Numbered from the stretch's first letter, positions 1-7,090 are shown. The stretch is DNA of 8,224 nt from UMGS946 sp048421225 (GCA_048421225.1 DBFNRV010000099.1:1-8224), one strand, 5' to 3'. The notes: generated by a model from the sequence alone, not told the origin. Numbers and translations are program-made.

Positions 1-20
1 ATTATGAAATTGAGTATTTT

Positions 21-50
21 AATTGTGATATGGATTAGCAAAAATTGTGA
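21..50 (+). repeat. Direct repeat AATTGTGA, two copies upstream of the first gene
   Basis: The octamer AATTGTGA occurs at 21-28 and again at 43-50, with start points 22 bases apart, roughly two helical turns. The second copy overlaps the proposed -35 element of the downstream gene, so a regulator bound here could control it. This is a small AT-rich repeat and may be chance. No binding protein is identified. Confidence 0.25.
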
Positions 51-72
51 CCATAATTTTTGCCACTATAAA
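45..72 (+). promoter_or_regulatory. Putative sigma-A-like promoter for the membrane-protein gene
   Basis: TTGTGA at 45-50 (-35) and TATAAA at 67-72 (-10) are separated by 16 bases. Transcription would start near 79-80, almost on top of the ATG at 81. The message would then be nearly leaderless if translation began there, which slightly favours the later in-frame ATGs at 93 or 108. The call rests on consensus matching alone. Confidence 0.4.
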
Positions 73-80
73 TTAGATGG

Positions 81-668
81 ATGGATAAAAATATGACAAG
101 ACAGGTAATGATATTGGTTGATGAAGATTGTTTTTCGGGGCTTGATTACGTGGTTACCGCCAATGGTAACATTATGCGTAAATCGGAGGGTAATTCATCA
201 GTGCGTCAATATACCGCTAATATTGATGCTGAAAGTTGCCATATAGAAATACAGCGAACTGACGAATGGAACGATAGCAGCGTATTGTTTAAGATATTTC
301 ATGTCCTCTATATGCTGGTTTTGGAGTTTGGTTATATTATGGAAAACCTGCCAATCTATGTGAAATACTCGAGAAATATCTGTATTAACGATGATGCCGC
401 AATCTGCATTGAGCTCAAGCACAGCGAATTCCTAAGCACTACGATTAAAGACATAAACTTTTGGTATAAGATTGCAATGCTTCAGATGGTTGGCCTTGGC
501 CTAATAATAGCTATTCTAGGCATAGCGCTAAGCTTTCTGTTTGATGGGGTTGTGCAATGTAGTTTCATAGCGCTGGTCCTCATAGCAGATATTTTATTAA
601 CCATTGCATTAAATAAGCGCGTACAAAAGATGAAAGAACAGTTACAATCAATATCTATCCGTAACTAG
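81..668 (+). CDS. Hypothetical protein with two C-terminal membrane helices
   Basis: The 195-residue reading frame is open from 81 to a TAG at 666-668. I do not recognise the family. Residues 1 to about 125 look like a mixed-structure soluble domain, with an amphipathic hydrophobic patch at about 66-92. Two hydrophobic helices follow, at roughly 131-153 and 158-177, then a short basic tail (KRVQKMKEQLQ) likely to lie in the cytoplasm. No signal peptide or catalytic motif is visible. The start is uncertain: ATG 81 has no clear ribosome binding site, and in-frame ATGs also occur at 93 and 108, the last with a weak ACAGGT just before it. It is the only intact gene on the plus strand, is AT-rich like the right flank, and has its own putative promoter, so it is probably unrelated to the RNA-repair genes. 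The opposite-strand frame at 198-422 is a shadow. Confidence 0.7.
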   Translation: MDKNMTRQVMILVDEDCFSGLDYVVTANGNIMRKSEGNSSVRQYTANIDAESCHIEIQRTDEWNDSSVLFKIFHVLYMLVLEFGYIMENLPIYVKYSRNICINDDAAICIELKHSEFLSTTIKDINFWYKIAMLQMVGLGLIIAILGIALSFLFDGVVQCSFIALVLIADILLTIALNKRVQKMKEQLQSISIRN

Positions 669-987
669 TATGTTCTTAATATTTGTATTTACTTAAACCG
701 TAACTACTGCTTATTGGCACTAGTGATATTTTCTGCTCCGGCAGAGCATAGAGGCCAGGTAAGAGACTTTCCGCACATTTAAGTTTATATTTGATAAGAA
801 GGGCAGTCCCACGTCTTTATCGCGCCGAATGAGCGACCGTTGGCAGCGAGGCGGAGGCGAAATGCCATTGCATTGCAAGCGCATAGGCGAAGCAAGCATG
901 ACTTTTTGCAGAAAAAGAAGGAGTAAGGTAGCGATGCGAAAACCCTCTGACCGTAAAACGGTTAGGGGGTTTTCGAGCAAAGTGAAC
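669..987. other. Gene-free stretch of about 320 bases with hairpins
   Basis: No convincing protein is seen on either strand. The stretch contains a small hairpin (TGCTC at 734-738 with GAGCA at 744-748) and the long hairpin at 937-975. From about 770 the composition changes from AT-rich to a mixed, GC-richer sequence. The two overlapping open frames, plus strand 829-1038 and minus strand 720-1091, have no recognisable domain here. The minus-strand frame is simply the last part of the broken nucleotidyltransferase reading on past its natural end. The look of the sequence suggests a non-coding module from a mobile element, but that is an impression. Confidence 0.5.
937..975 (+). repeat. 17-bp inverted repeat forming a strong hairpin, possibly a terminator
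   Basis: Arms at 937-953 (CGAAAACCCTCTGACCG) and 959-975 (CGGTTAGGGGGTTTTCG) flank a 5-base loop TAAAA. On the plus strand all 17 positions pair, two of them as G-U wobbles. On the minus strand those two become A-C mismatches. The structure therefore favours plus-strand RNA. A run of six or more T follows from about 988, separated from the stem by about 12 bases, so it is not a textbook intrinsic terminator. It could end transcription from the 81-668 gene or be a structural element of a mobile module. Confidence 0.6.
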
Positions 988-1798
988 TTTTTTCCGACTT
1001 GGCGTAATAGGTCATTACACCCATCCGCAAGCGCATAATCATTATTTTTCTTATACTTTGCCTCGTTTAGCCACTGTTCCGATTCAAGCATTTGAGCATA
1101 AAAATATTCAATTAACTTCTTGTTTTGGGCAATCAGTTGAGATGCTTTCCTTGCTCCTTACGTGTCAACAGCGAGTTGATTTCCGCGCGTACAGCATCCG
1201 GCACGAAAATGGATTCCAAGTTACGACGATACTCCATGTGCGGGATTTTTTCACATTCCCACATAAACCGCACACAGGCCAGCGGCCGCAAGATATAAAA
1301 GTAATGTTTAATTTTTGTCTGTTCGCTTTTGCATACCTCAGCTAGCTTGTTGCGGGCCATGCTGAGATAATGCCATGATACAGAAACGGGGTTAAAGAAG
1401 GTCCTGCCAAGCTCCAAAAGCAATTACGCCATGGGCTCATTCCAGCGATAAGCAACATTGGACCGAAACCACTCCAGCATAACGGCATTGGATTTGGTCA
1501 AGTGTATAATAAACTTCTTCAAATCTCAACCACTTAGATCCAAAACTGCGTCGGGCGCGTAGTCAATGGTGTCCTTCTGCTCAAAAACAGACAGATAGTA
1601 ATCTTGGGGGTGTACATAGACAAACCTGCAATCATAGTCAGAGTCGGGAGAGGCAAAGCCCCAGACTCGGCTGCCTGATTCGACGGCAAACGGAATTTTA
1701 ATCTGATGCTCAGCCTCAATGAAACAGAGCTTTTCGGCAATTTGATTTTTAATCACCTCTATAAAACGGTACCTATAATCTTGGGTCAACCGGCTCAC
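988..1798 (-). pseudogene. Broken nucleotidyltransferase (COG3541/YcgL-like), third gene of the RNA-repair cluster
   Basis: The GTG at 1798 opens a frame overlapping the end of pnkp by 26 bases. Codons 1-90 hold the polymerase-beta-type nucleotidyltransferase core: GSR at 42-44, then PDSDYD at 51-56, whose aspartates should bind metal. A TGA at 1526-1528 then interrupts the frame, where the next residues in the same frame read DLKKF and the family usually has tryptophan. The same frame goes on (IIHLTKSNAVMLEWF) to a TAA at 1424-1426 and continues to about 1140. There a one-base frameshift moves the reading to the frame that carries LIAQNKKLIEYFYAQMLES. Joined together, the pieces give about 265-270 residues, close to my recollection of the family length of about 250-260. 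The C-terminal end near 988 is approximate. Two stops plus a frameshift make loss of function likely, although the 90-residue N-terminal piece could still be made. GGAGA lies immediately before the GTG, so the in-frame TTG at codon 4 is an alternative start. Confidence 0.85.
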
Positions 1799-4343
1799 TC
1801 TCCATAGCTAGCACGGCAAATACACACTCATGCACCCTGTACAGCGGTTCATTTGAAACAAAACGCTCCAAGGACTCAATTCCAAGTGAAAACTCTGCCA
1901 ACGCAAGACGGCGTTTCTTGTTAAGCGAGCGTTTTTTCAGCCGTTCCAGGTGACCGCCTAGCATGTACTCGGGGCCATAGATAATCCGCAGGTATTCCGA
2001 TCCGCGGCATTTCACGGCGGGCTGCAATAGTTCATTTTTGTGAGTGGCGATAAAATCCATGGGCTTTACCACCATACCTTCGCCGCCGTTGCCGGTCAGT
2101 ACCATCCACCAGTCGATACCTCGCTTAACGGAGACGTCATCCCGCAGGTCTACAACAATGTGATTGGTGTCTATAAAAATCGGATCGGAACCGGCCATGT
2201 ATTTGCGGATGGCATCCATGTGGCGGATATGGGTTTCGCCGCTCCAGACCTTGCCCTCGGTGGCAAGGATATGAAACGGAGCAATGCGGTAATTCTCAAC
2301 CGTCTCAACATTCCAGCAGTACTGTCGGTATGCGTCGGTATATTTCTCAAGCGCTATATGTTTTGACCTGTATTCTTCAAGCACTTTGACAAGGTCGACA
2401 TTTTGCCCTGAGGCGGAGGCGCCCACGTCAAAGCTTGTTGTTTGCAGCTGCACCGCCTGCTCAAGCGCAGCAACGGCGTTCCTCAGCCCGTCGCGTCCTG
2501 CGCGCCCTACTGGCGCGTATTGTTCAACAAGCAGCTTTTGCGCCTTGGCAGACCATGGCATGAGTTCGGTGTCCAGACAGACCCAGCCGGTATTAAAATC
2601 TTGCCAGAATCCTGAGCGATCCAAGACTTCTCCCAGCCGGGCAAGAATGGTTTGTTCGTTTTTTCTGTCATCAAAGAAATGTCTGCCTGTTCGGGTATAG
2701 ATCAACCCAGCCGTGCCATCCCTAGCACCAAAGCGCTTTTCGGCCGTTTTTGCATCTCGGCACAAGGTGATGACGGCACGGGAACCCATGTGTTTCTGTT
2801 CGCACACAACTTGCTCTACACCACGACTTTTATAGTAATCAAAAGCTTCCAGCGGGTGTTCCAAATATCCTTCAATTTTGCTTGTTTCACAGGGAGACAT
2901 GGTAGGAGGAAGATAGATCAGCCAATGGGGATCGGCAGCAAACCGGCTCATGATTTCCAAGGCGGCAATCGAGCTGTCCTCTTGAACCGTGATAGCCCGC
3001 TTGTGGAGCCGGGTCTCAATGTGGCGTTTGCCCTGTACATCCCTAATGTTAAGCATATCGCCGCGGGGATAATTGATGGGTGCCAATGGCTTTGCCGGCT
3101 CATAATACTTCTGCAAAGCGGGAACTTGCACAATTTCATTTTCAGGGTAGCGATAAGCGGTCAATTTGCCGCCAAATACGCATCCCGTATCAATGCAAAA
3201 GGTATTATTGACGCTTTGTACCTCCAGAGAAGGAATATGGCCATATACGACGCGTGCCTTGCCACGATATTCCTCTGCCCATGGCAATCGAACGGGAAGA
3301 CCAAATTCATCGGTTTCGCCGGTGGTTTCGCCATAGAGGCAGAAGTCACGCACCCGTCCGGAGCCACGCCCTTGGTATTTTTCCTTAATACCTGCATGCG
3401 CAACCACAAATTTGCCATCAGCTAATACATAATGGCTGATGAGCCCATCAAGAAAGCTCTTAACCTGCTCAATAAACTCGGCAGGTTCCTGCTCGAGCTG
3501 TGCTACTGTGATATCAAGTCCATGGGTCATCTGAACATTTGCACCACGCAGTTTTTTCAGAAGTTTAACATCGTGATTGCCGGGTACGGCGAGAGCGAGG
3601 CCTGATTCCAGCATACTCATGGCGAGGCGAAGCACGTCCGTATTTTTTGGGCCGCGGTCGCAGAAGTCTCCAAGGAAGATCGCCCTGCGCCCCTCAGAGT
3701 GTGATGCAGTATGGCCTGCTGCATCTACTGTGTATCCAAGCTTGCCGAGCAGGTTGCACAGCTCATCGTAGCAACCATGGATATCTCCAATGATATCAAA
3801 GGGGCCGGTTTCATCACGCTTGTTGTTCCACAGTTTGGTACGGACAATTTCTACATTGTCCGCCTCATCAGGGGATGTGAACACATATATTTGCCTAAAT
3901 CCTTCTTTTTTCAGGTGTGTGATACTTCGCTTTAAATCGCGGGTCTGATTACGGACTACATGTGGGCCAAAAACTCGATCCAGGCGGGCCCTGTTCCGCT
4001 CCTGGCAAAGCTCCTCTGGAAAGTCGAAAACGATGGCTACGGGGAAACAGTTTTGCTCCTGCGCTAACCTGACGACGGACTCCCGCGCACGCTTCTGTAC
4101 ATTGGTCGCGTCAATGACTACAAGTTTGCCTGAGTCAAGCCGTTTATTTGCGATATAGTACAGGCTATCAAAGGCGGCGCCCGTGGCGCTCTGGTCGTTT
4201 TCATCATCGGAAACAAGACCGCGGAAAAAGTCTGAACTTAATATCTCGGTCGGTTTAAAGTATTTATTTGCAAAGGTGGATTTCCCGCTACCCGAGGCAC
4301 CGATCAGTGCCACCACGCAAAGCTCTGGTATCTCTATTCGCAT
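1773..4343 (-). CDS. pnkp: Polynucleotide kinase-phosphatase-ligase Pnkp (bacterial RNA repair)
   Basis: This 856-residue protein has the three modules of bacterial Pnkp, close in length to the Clostridium thermocellum enzyme (about 870). The kinase module (about 1-175) has the P-loop GASGSGKST at 15-23 and SD at 37-38 with R41; it phosphorylates 5'-OH RNA ends. The metallophosphatase module (about 180-405) shows GDIHG 186-190, GDFCDRGP 225-232, GNHD 255-258, AHAG 315-318 and GH 368-369; it removes 2',3'-cyclic or 3' phosphates. The ligase module (about 440-856) has the adenylation lysine K517 in EQKHMGSR, DTEL 591-594, EGMVVKP 755-761 and PAVKCRG 775-781. Family knowledge: the ligase needs Hen1 for sealing, and the two form a heteromeric complex. 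The ATG overlaps the hen1 stop by 10 bases and has GGGAG about 10 bases upstream, so translation is probably coupled. No catalytic residue appears to be missing. Long antisense frames, such as plus-strand 2652-3425, are shadows. Confidence 0.97.
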   Translation of the reverse strand: MRIEIPELCVVALIGASGSGKSTFANKYFKPTEILSSDFFRGLVSDDENDQSATGAAFDSLYYIANKRLDSGKLVVIDATNVQKRARESVVRLAQEQNCFPVAIVFDFPEELCQERNRARLDRVFGPHVVRNQTRDLKRSITHLKKEGFRQIYVFTSPDEADNVEIVRTKLWNNKRDETGPFDIIGDIHGCYDELCNLLGKLGYTVDAAGHTASHSEGRRAIFLGDFCDRGPKNTDVLRLAMSMLESGLALAVPGNHDVKLLKKLRGANVQMTHGLDITVAQLEQEPAEFIEQVKSFLDGLISHYVLADGKFVVAHAGIKEKYQGRGSGRVRDFCLYGETTGETDEFGLPVRLPWAEEYRGKARVVYGHIPSLEVQSVNNTFCIDTGCVFGGKLTAYRYPENEIVQVPALQKYYEPAKPLAPINYPRGDMLNIRDVQGKRHIETRLHKRAITVQEDSSIAALEIMSRFAADPHWLIYLPPTMSPCETSKIEGYLEHPLEAFDYYKSRGVEQVVCEQKHMGSRAVITLCRDAKTAEKRFGARDGTAGLIYTRTGRHFFDDRKNEQTILARLGEVLDRSGFWQDFNTGWVCLDTELMPWSAKAQKLLVEQYAPVGRAGRDGLRNAVAALEQAVQLQTTSFDVGASASGQNVDLVKVLEEYRSKHIALEKYTDAYRQYCWNVETVENYRIAPFHILATEGKVWSGETHIRHMDAIRKYMAGSDPIFIDTNHIVVDLRDDVSVKRGIDWWMVLTGNGGEGMVVKPMDFIATHKNELLQPAVKCRGSEYLRIIYGPEYMLGGHLERLKKRSLNKKRRLALAEFSLGIESLERFVSNEPLYRVHECVFAVLAMESEPVDPRL

Positions 4344-5743
4344 AAAGTAAACACTCCCATCTGTGTCGGTGTGCCATGTATATCGTCCTCGTCTCCAATT
4401 TGGCTAATTGCGACCTTGTATCCATATCGTTCGGAAACGTCCCACGCCCAATTCTCAAACTGCTTCCGTGTCCATTCAAACCGATGGTCGCCATGCCGAA
4501 GATTGCCTTTGTTCAAGAACAAGTAGTTTTCATTATATTCCAGGTTTGGCGTAGTCAGCACAACCGTTGCCGGCTTTGCTTCGCCAAACAATACATGTTC
4601 AAAAGCGGATAAACGATTTTCATCAAGATGTTCGATGACTTCCACCACACAGGCAGCGTCATATCCGCAGAAACGCTCATCTTTGTAGGTGAGCGAGCTT
4701 TGAAAAAGAGAAACGCGATTTTTCTGAACATCGGGCAGGCGATCCAGCTCGAGTCGCTGACTTGCCCGTTCCAGCGCCTGCCAAGAGACATCTATCCCAG
4801 CAATGCGGGAAAAACTGTGATCCTTCATCAGAAGAGACAGCAAGTTCCCCTCGCCACAGCCCATGTCAATGACCGAGGTCGCCCCAGCATCCTTAAGCGC
4901 TTGCACTACGGTTGTCAAGCGGCGAGTGTTGAGATTTGGAGGCTTTACGACCGCTTCCGCTTCATCTAACGGATCTTCCAGCGCTATCGCACCGGCCTGT
5001 CCATCGTCCATGCGGTCGAGCTGCAGTCCTTCCATGGCAATACGGGTCAGGCTACGCCGACCACCCATGTAGCGGTCGGTGATAAACTTCTTTTCTGGAT
5101 GCGCCTCCAGCCAACCTTCACCATGTCGCAGTAACTTGTCTACCTCGTCACGGCCAATCCAGTAGTGCTTTTTGCAGTCGAATACTGGGATAAGCACATA
5201 GAGATGGCGTAACAATGCCTGCAGTCGAACCCTGCCGCTGATGGTAAGGTCAACATATTTCCCGTCGCCCCATTCAGGATACTTTGGGTCCAACACAGAG
5301 CAATCAAAGGACACGTTGTATCCCAGTGGCTCAAACACGCGGTTTAGCATCTCGGTGTTTCCCGTGCAAGGCAATGTGCTGACAGTTGCGGTCAAATCCA
5401 GTTCCTGCTCCACAAGCTCCGGCCTTTTATCGCATCGTCCGGTCATGGCAGTGCCAAATAAACGAGAAATAGCAGTGGACATAAAGGATGATGATACATA
5501 GGGCCGGTCGTTGACATAATCAAACAGGCCGCCGTCTTTTGATCCGACTTTACCGCGCGCTAAATCAATCGGGTCGATATTCAAAAGCAGGGCCGCCGTA
5601 CAGACCTCGTCACCGGCCTCAGGATAAAAAACATAGGCCTTACCATAGCTTAATTCAAATTCTTGTGGACGTTGCGGATTTTTGAAGAGTAGAAACCCCA
5701 GATCGGTGGCATGGTCTCCTCTATATGTGATTGTTAGAAGCAT
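4334..5743 (-). CDS. hen1: Hen1, 3'-terminal RNA ribose 2'-O-methyltransferase
   Basis: This 469-residue protein matches bacterial Hen1. The N-terminal half (about 1-250) is the domain that in characterised systems binds Pnkp and activates its ligase. The C-terminal half is a SAM-dependent methyltransferase: the SAM-binding motif DMGCGEGN is at 293-300, GIDVS at 316-320, and the metal-binding signature EVIEH gives E368, E371 and H372. A further histidine, H417, lies in the RHGDHRFEWTR segment that ends at 426. In the family this catalytic part methylates the 2'-OH at the cut 3' end before ligation, so that the repaired RNA resists a second cleavage by the same ribotoxin. The ATG at 5741-5743 is preceded by AAAGGA at an 8-base spacing, a good ribosome binding site. 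The gene precedes pnkp and overlaps it by 10 bases, the usual Hen1-Pnkp pairing. No promoter is obvious immediately upstream, where the degraded KilA-N gene ends. Confidence 0.97.
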   Translation of the reverse strand: MLLTITYRGDHATDLGFLLFKNPQRPQEFELSYGKAYVFYPEAGDEVCTAALLLNIDPIDLARGKVGSKDGGLFDYVNDRPYVSSSFMSTAISRLFGTAMTGRCDKRPELVEQELDLTATVSTLPCTGNTEMLNRVFEPLGYNVSFDCSVLDPKYPEWGDGKYVDLTISGRVRLQALLRHLYVLIPVFDCKKHYWIGRDEVDKLLRHGEGWLEAHPEKKFITDRYMGGRRSLTRIAMEGLQLDRMDDGQAGAIALEDPLDEAEAVVKPPNLNTRRLTTVVQALKDAGATSVIDMGCGEGNLLSLLMKDHSFSRIAGIDVSWQALERASQRLELDRLPDVQKNRVSLFQSSLTYKDERFCGYDAACVVEVIEHLDENRLSAFEHVLFGEAKPATVVLTTPNLEYNENYLFLNKGNLRHGDHRFEWTRKQFENWAWDVSERYGYKVAISQIGDEDDIHGTPTQMGVFTLCE

Positions 5744-5782
5744 ATGATTGATCCTTTCGCTGCAATAGACATGCAGTGTAAA

Positions 5783-6430
5783 TTAGAATAATCCGTTACG
5801 CTCGCCTTTTTCGTGCTCAACCAACATGAAGAATAAATTGAACAGCCGTTCTGGAGATAGCAAGCTTCAAAATCCAAGGCGATAATCGGGTGGGCATAGG
5901 TTCCGCCATAGCGCCCTTAAAGGGCTACAATTCCTTTTGCATTGGTTAGAGTTACCCATCGCTTCAGTGTAAGCGTCGAGCTTTTGAATTCTGTTTCAGT
6001 AATTAGCCTCTGCTTCATCGGTAAGGTAATCGGGATTATATTGTTTTTCCCACATGGACAAAAATGCCATCATATTCCGAATTCGGAGCCAACTTTGAAG
6101 TGCATAGCTGGGCGTGATATTCAATCTGCTTTTCGCGGCGATCTCGGCAGAGCCCCTGTACTGGGGGTTAATGCCAGCCGCCGCTTTGGTTTTCACCATC
6201 GCTTTGAACATAGGAATGGTGGAGCTCTTCCATATCGGGCTATATACTAGGGTGATTTTATCCGGATAGCTCTTGTTTGTAGACTCTTCCAAGCTCAAGC
6301 GTTTCCTGGCAACGATGCCTTGAGTAAACTCATCATCATTCAAGACTACTTTGCCTTTCAGTCGATCCGTTACTTTTGTGACAGACAGAAACTCCCAACA
6401 GCAATATGCCAGCTGTTCATTGGCCTCCAT
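5783..6430 (-). pseudogene. Decayed KilA-N-domain gene
   Basis: The ATG at 6428-6430 has AAGGG about 7 bases upstream and opens a 144-codon frame. Its last third (about residues 95-142) reads like the start of a KilA-N domain: IAAKSR, PSYALQSWLRIRN, FLSMWEKQYNPDY. That frame stops at 5996-5998. From 5997 another frame continues the domain (TLTLKRWVTLTNAKGIVAL), hits a TAA at 5917-5919, then gives the hallmark GRYGGTYAHPIIALDFE. After two extra bases at 5858-5859, a third frame reads SPERLFNLFFMLVEHEKGE and ends at TAA 5783-5785. Together these form a complete C-terminal KilA-N domain broken by two frameshifts and a stop. KilA-N is a DNA-binding domain typical of phages and large DNA viruses. 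The first 90 or so residues are not recognised. The gene ends 40 bases before hen1, so read-through could reach the repair genes. Confidence 0.82.
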
Positions 6431-6468
6431 AAATATCCCTTACTGATTCTGCATAGGGCTTTTAAAAT

Positions 6469-6477
6469 ATTATAGCA
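6469..6477 (-). promoter_or_regulatory. Extended -10 promoter (TGCTATAAT) upstream of the KilA-N pseudogene
   Basis: Read on the minus strand, 6477-6469 is TGCTATAAT, a perfect extended -10 hexamer. It lies about 39 bases before the ATG at 6430, leaving room for a short leader that contains the AAGGG ribosome binding site. A -35 match is weak, as is common for extended -10 promoters. It is the best promoter I see upstream of the KilA-N remnant, hen1 and pnkp, so it may also drive the repair genes. Confidence 0.55.
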
Positions 6478-6519
6478 GATAATTTCAAACTTGCATATGA
6501 TAATGTCTATAAATATGTA

Positions 6520-6577
6520 GAAATAGAAAGGTCATCGGATACGTTCTTGGAACAGTATTTGACGGCCTTTCTATTTC
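6520..6577. repeat. 12-bp inverted repeat
   Basis: GAAATAGAAAGG at 6520-6531 is repeated inverted as CCTTTCTATTTC at 6566-6577, with a 34-base interval. The match is perfect over 12 bases. It lies between the promoter of the KilA-N remnant and the broken recombinase. It could be a recombination or binding site, or a long-loop hairpin. It has no T-run that would make it a clear terminator. Confidence 0.5.
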
Positions 6578-6633
6578 CAGTATTTTCGTCAATATTGGAC
6601 CGGTCACTTTTCGAATGGTGCCGCCTAAAACGC

Positions 6634-6869
6634 TTACATACCGATAAGCTGGATATATTTGAGGCTGGATAATATCTTGCCAATAGTGGTGCGTGTCCAG
6701 CCTGCCTTGCCGATAGCTGAGAAAATCAGACGTGCTCCTAGATTCGCCACAATCCTTTCAAAACTGCGTACTATCAGATACATGTGATAATCAATCGGAT
6801 AGTATCTGCTTCCTTCTCAATTAATTTGGGTTTATCAGGCGTACTGTCTTTTGAATGGTCATACCCTTG
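6634..6869 (-). pseudogene. Fragment of a large serine recombinase, frameshifted
   Basis: Two minus-strand frames join across a frameshift near 6780. The first (6869-6774) reads GYDHSKDSTPDKPKLIEKEA then DTIRLII and stops. The second (6783-6634) continues with SFERIVANLGAR and then GKAGWTRTTIGKILSSLKYI, ending at a TAA at 6634-6636. The order of elements fits the Recombinase domain (PF07508 type) that follows the catalytic domain of large serine recombinases: G-Y start, E-E-A/I-R-I-F helix, S-x-x-x-I-A repeat, W-T-x-x-T-I-x-x-I-L-x-N-x-x-Y-x-G ending. Neither the N-terminal catalytic serine domain nor the zinc-ribbon and coiled-coil end is seen. The gene is dead and truncated. It points to past integration of a mobile element. 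The assignment is by motif reading only. Confidence 0.65.
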
Positions 6870-6884
6870 TCAACTGAGGGTATG
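6860..6884. repeat. 8-bp perfect inverted repeat
   Basis: CATACCCT at 6860-6867 and AGGGTATG at 6877-6884 are perfectly inverted around a 9-base loop. On the plus strand GCATTTTCAT follows, so it is at best a weak terminator, with no plus-strand gene before it. It overlaps the upstream edge of the recombinase fragment. Confidence 0.35.
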
Positions 6885-7090
6885 GCATTTTCATAATAAA
6901 TCCCGCTTTCTTAAACATATTTATTTGTGTGATTAATGCTTTCAAAACATTTCGACATGTGGTTAGCCTTTTGAAGTGTTAGAATGGGCTAAAGACATAT
7001 GGTCAAAATAGCGAATATCCATAATTTTAGACAAAAAAGACAAACCCACTTATAACAAAGTTATAAAGTAAGCTTTGTCAACTCTGGCAA
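6885..7090. other. Gene-free AT-rich stretch with a small palindrome
   Basis: No protein is recognised on either strand between the recombinase fragment and the G-rich repeats. The one notable element is TTATAAC at 7050-7056 with GTTATAA at 7060-7066, a perfect 7-bp palindrome around AAA that resembles an operator half-site pair. Nothing nearby is clearly controlled by it. Confidence 0.4.

Noticed and set aside
937..994. Classical intrinsic terminator
   Set aside because: The stem is strong but the T-run starts about 12 bases after it, too far for a standard terminator, so it is listed as a hairpin instead.
829..1038. Plus-strand frame of 69 codons
   Set aside because: It runs through the 937-975 hairpin and into the antisense of the nucleotidyltransferase tail. 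No domain or good start supports it.
1058..1345. Plus-strand frame of 95 codons
   Set aside because: It is antisense to the readable nucleotidyltransferase pseudogene and shows no family resemblance.
1526..1528. TGA read as tryptophan (alternative genetic code) in the nucleotidyltransferase
   Set aside because: The intact pnkp gene uses TGG for tryptophan, for example two TGG codons in a row at W745-W746. The same nucleotidyltransferase also has a TAA and a frameshift, so simple decay explains it better.
2652..3425. Plus-strand frame of 257 codons
   Set aside because: It lies entirely antisense to pnkp, whose catalytic motifs fix the true frame. It has no recognisable domain.
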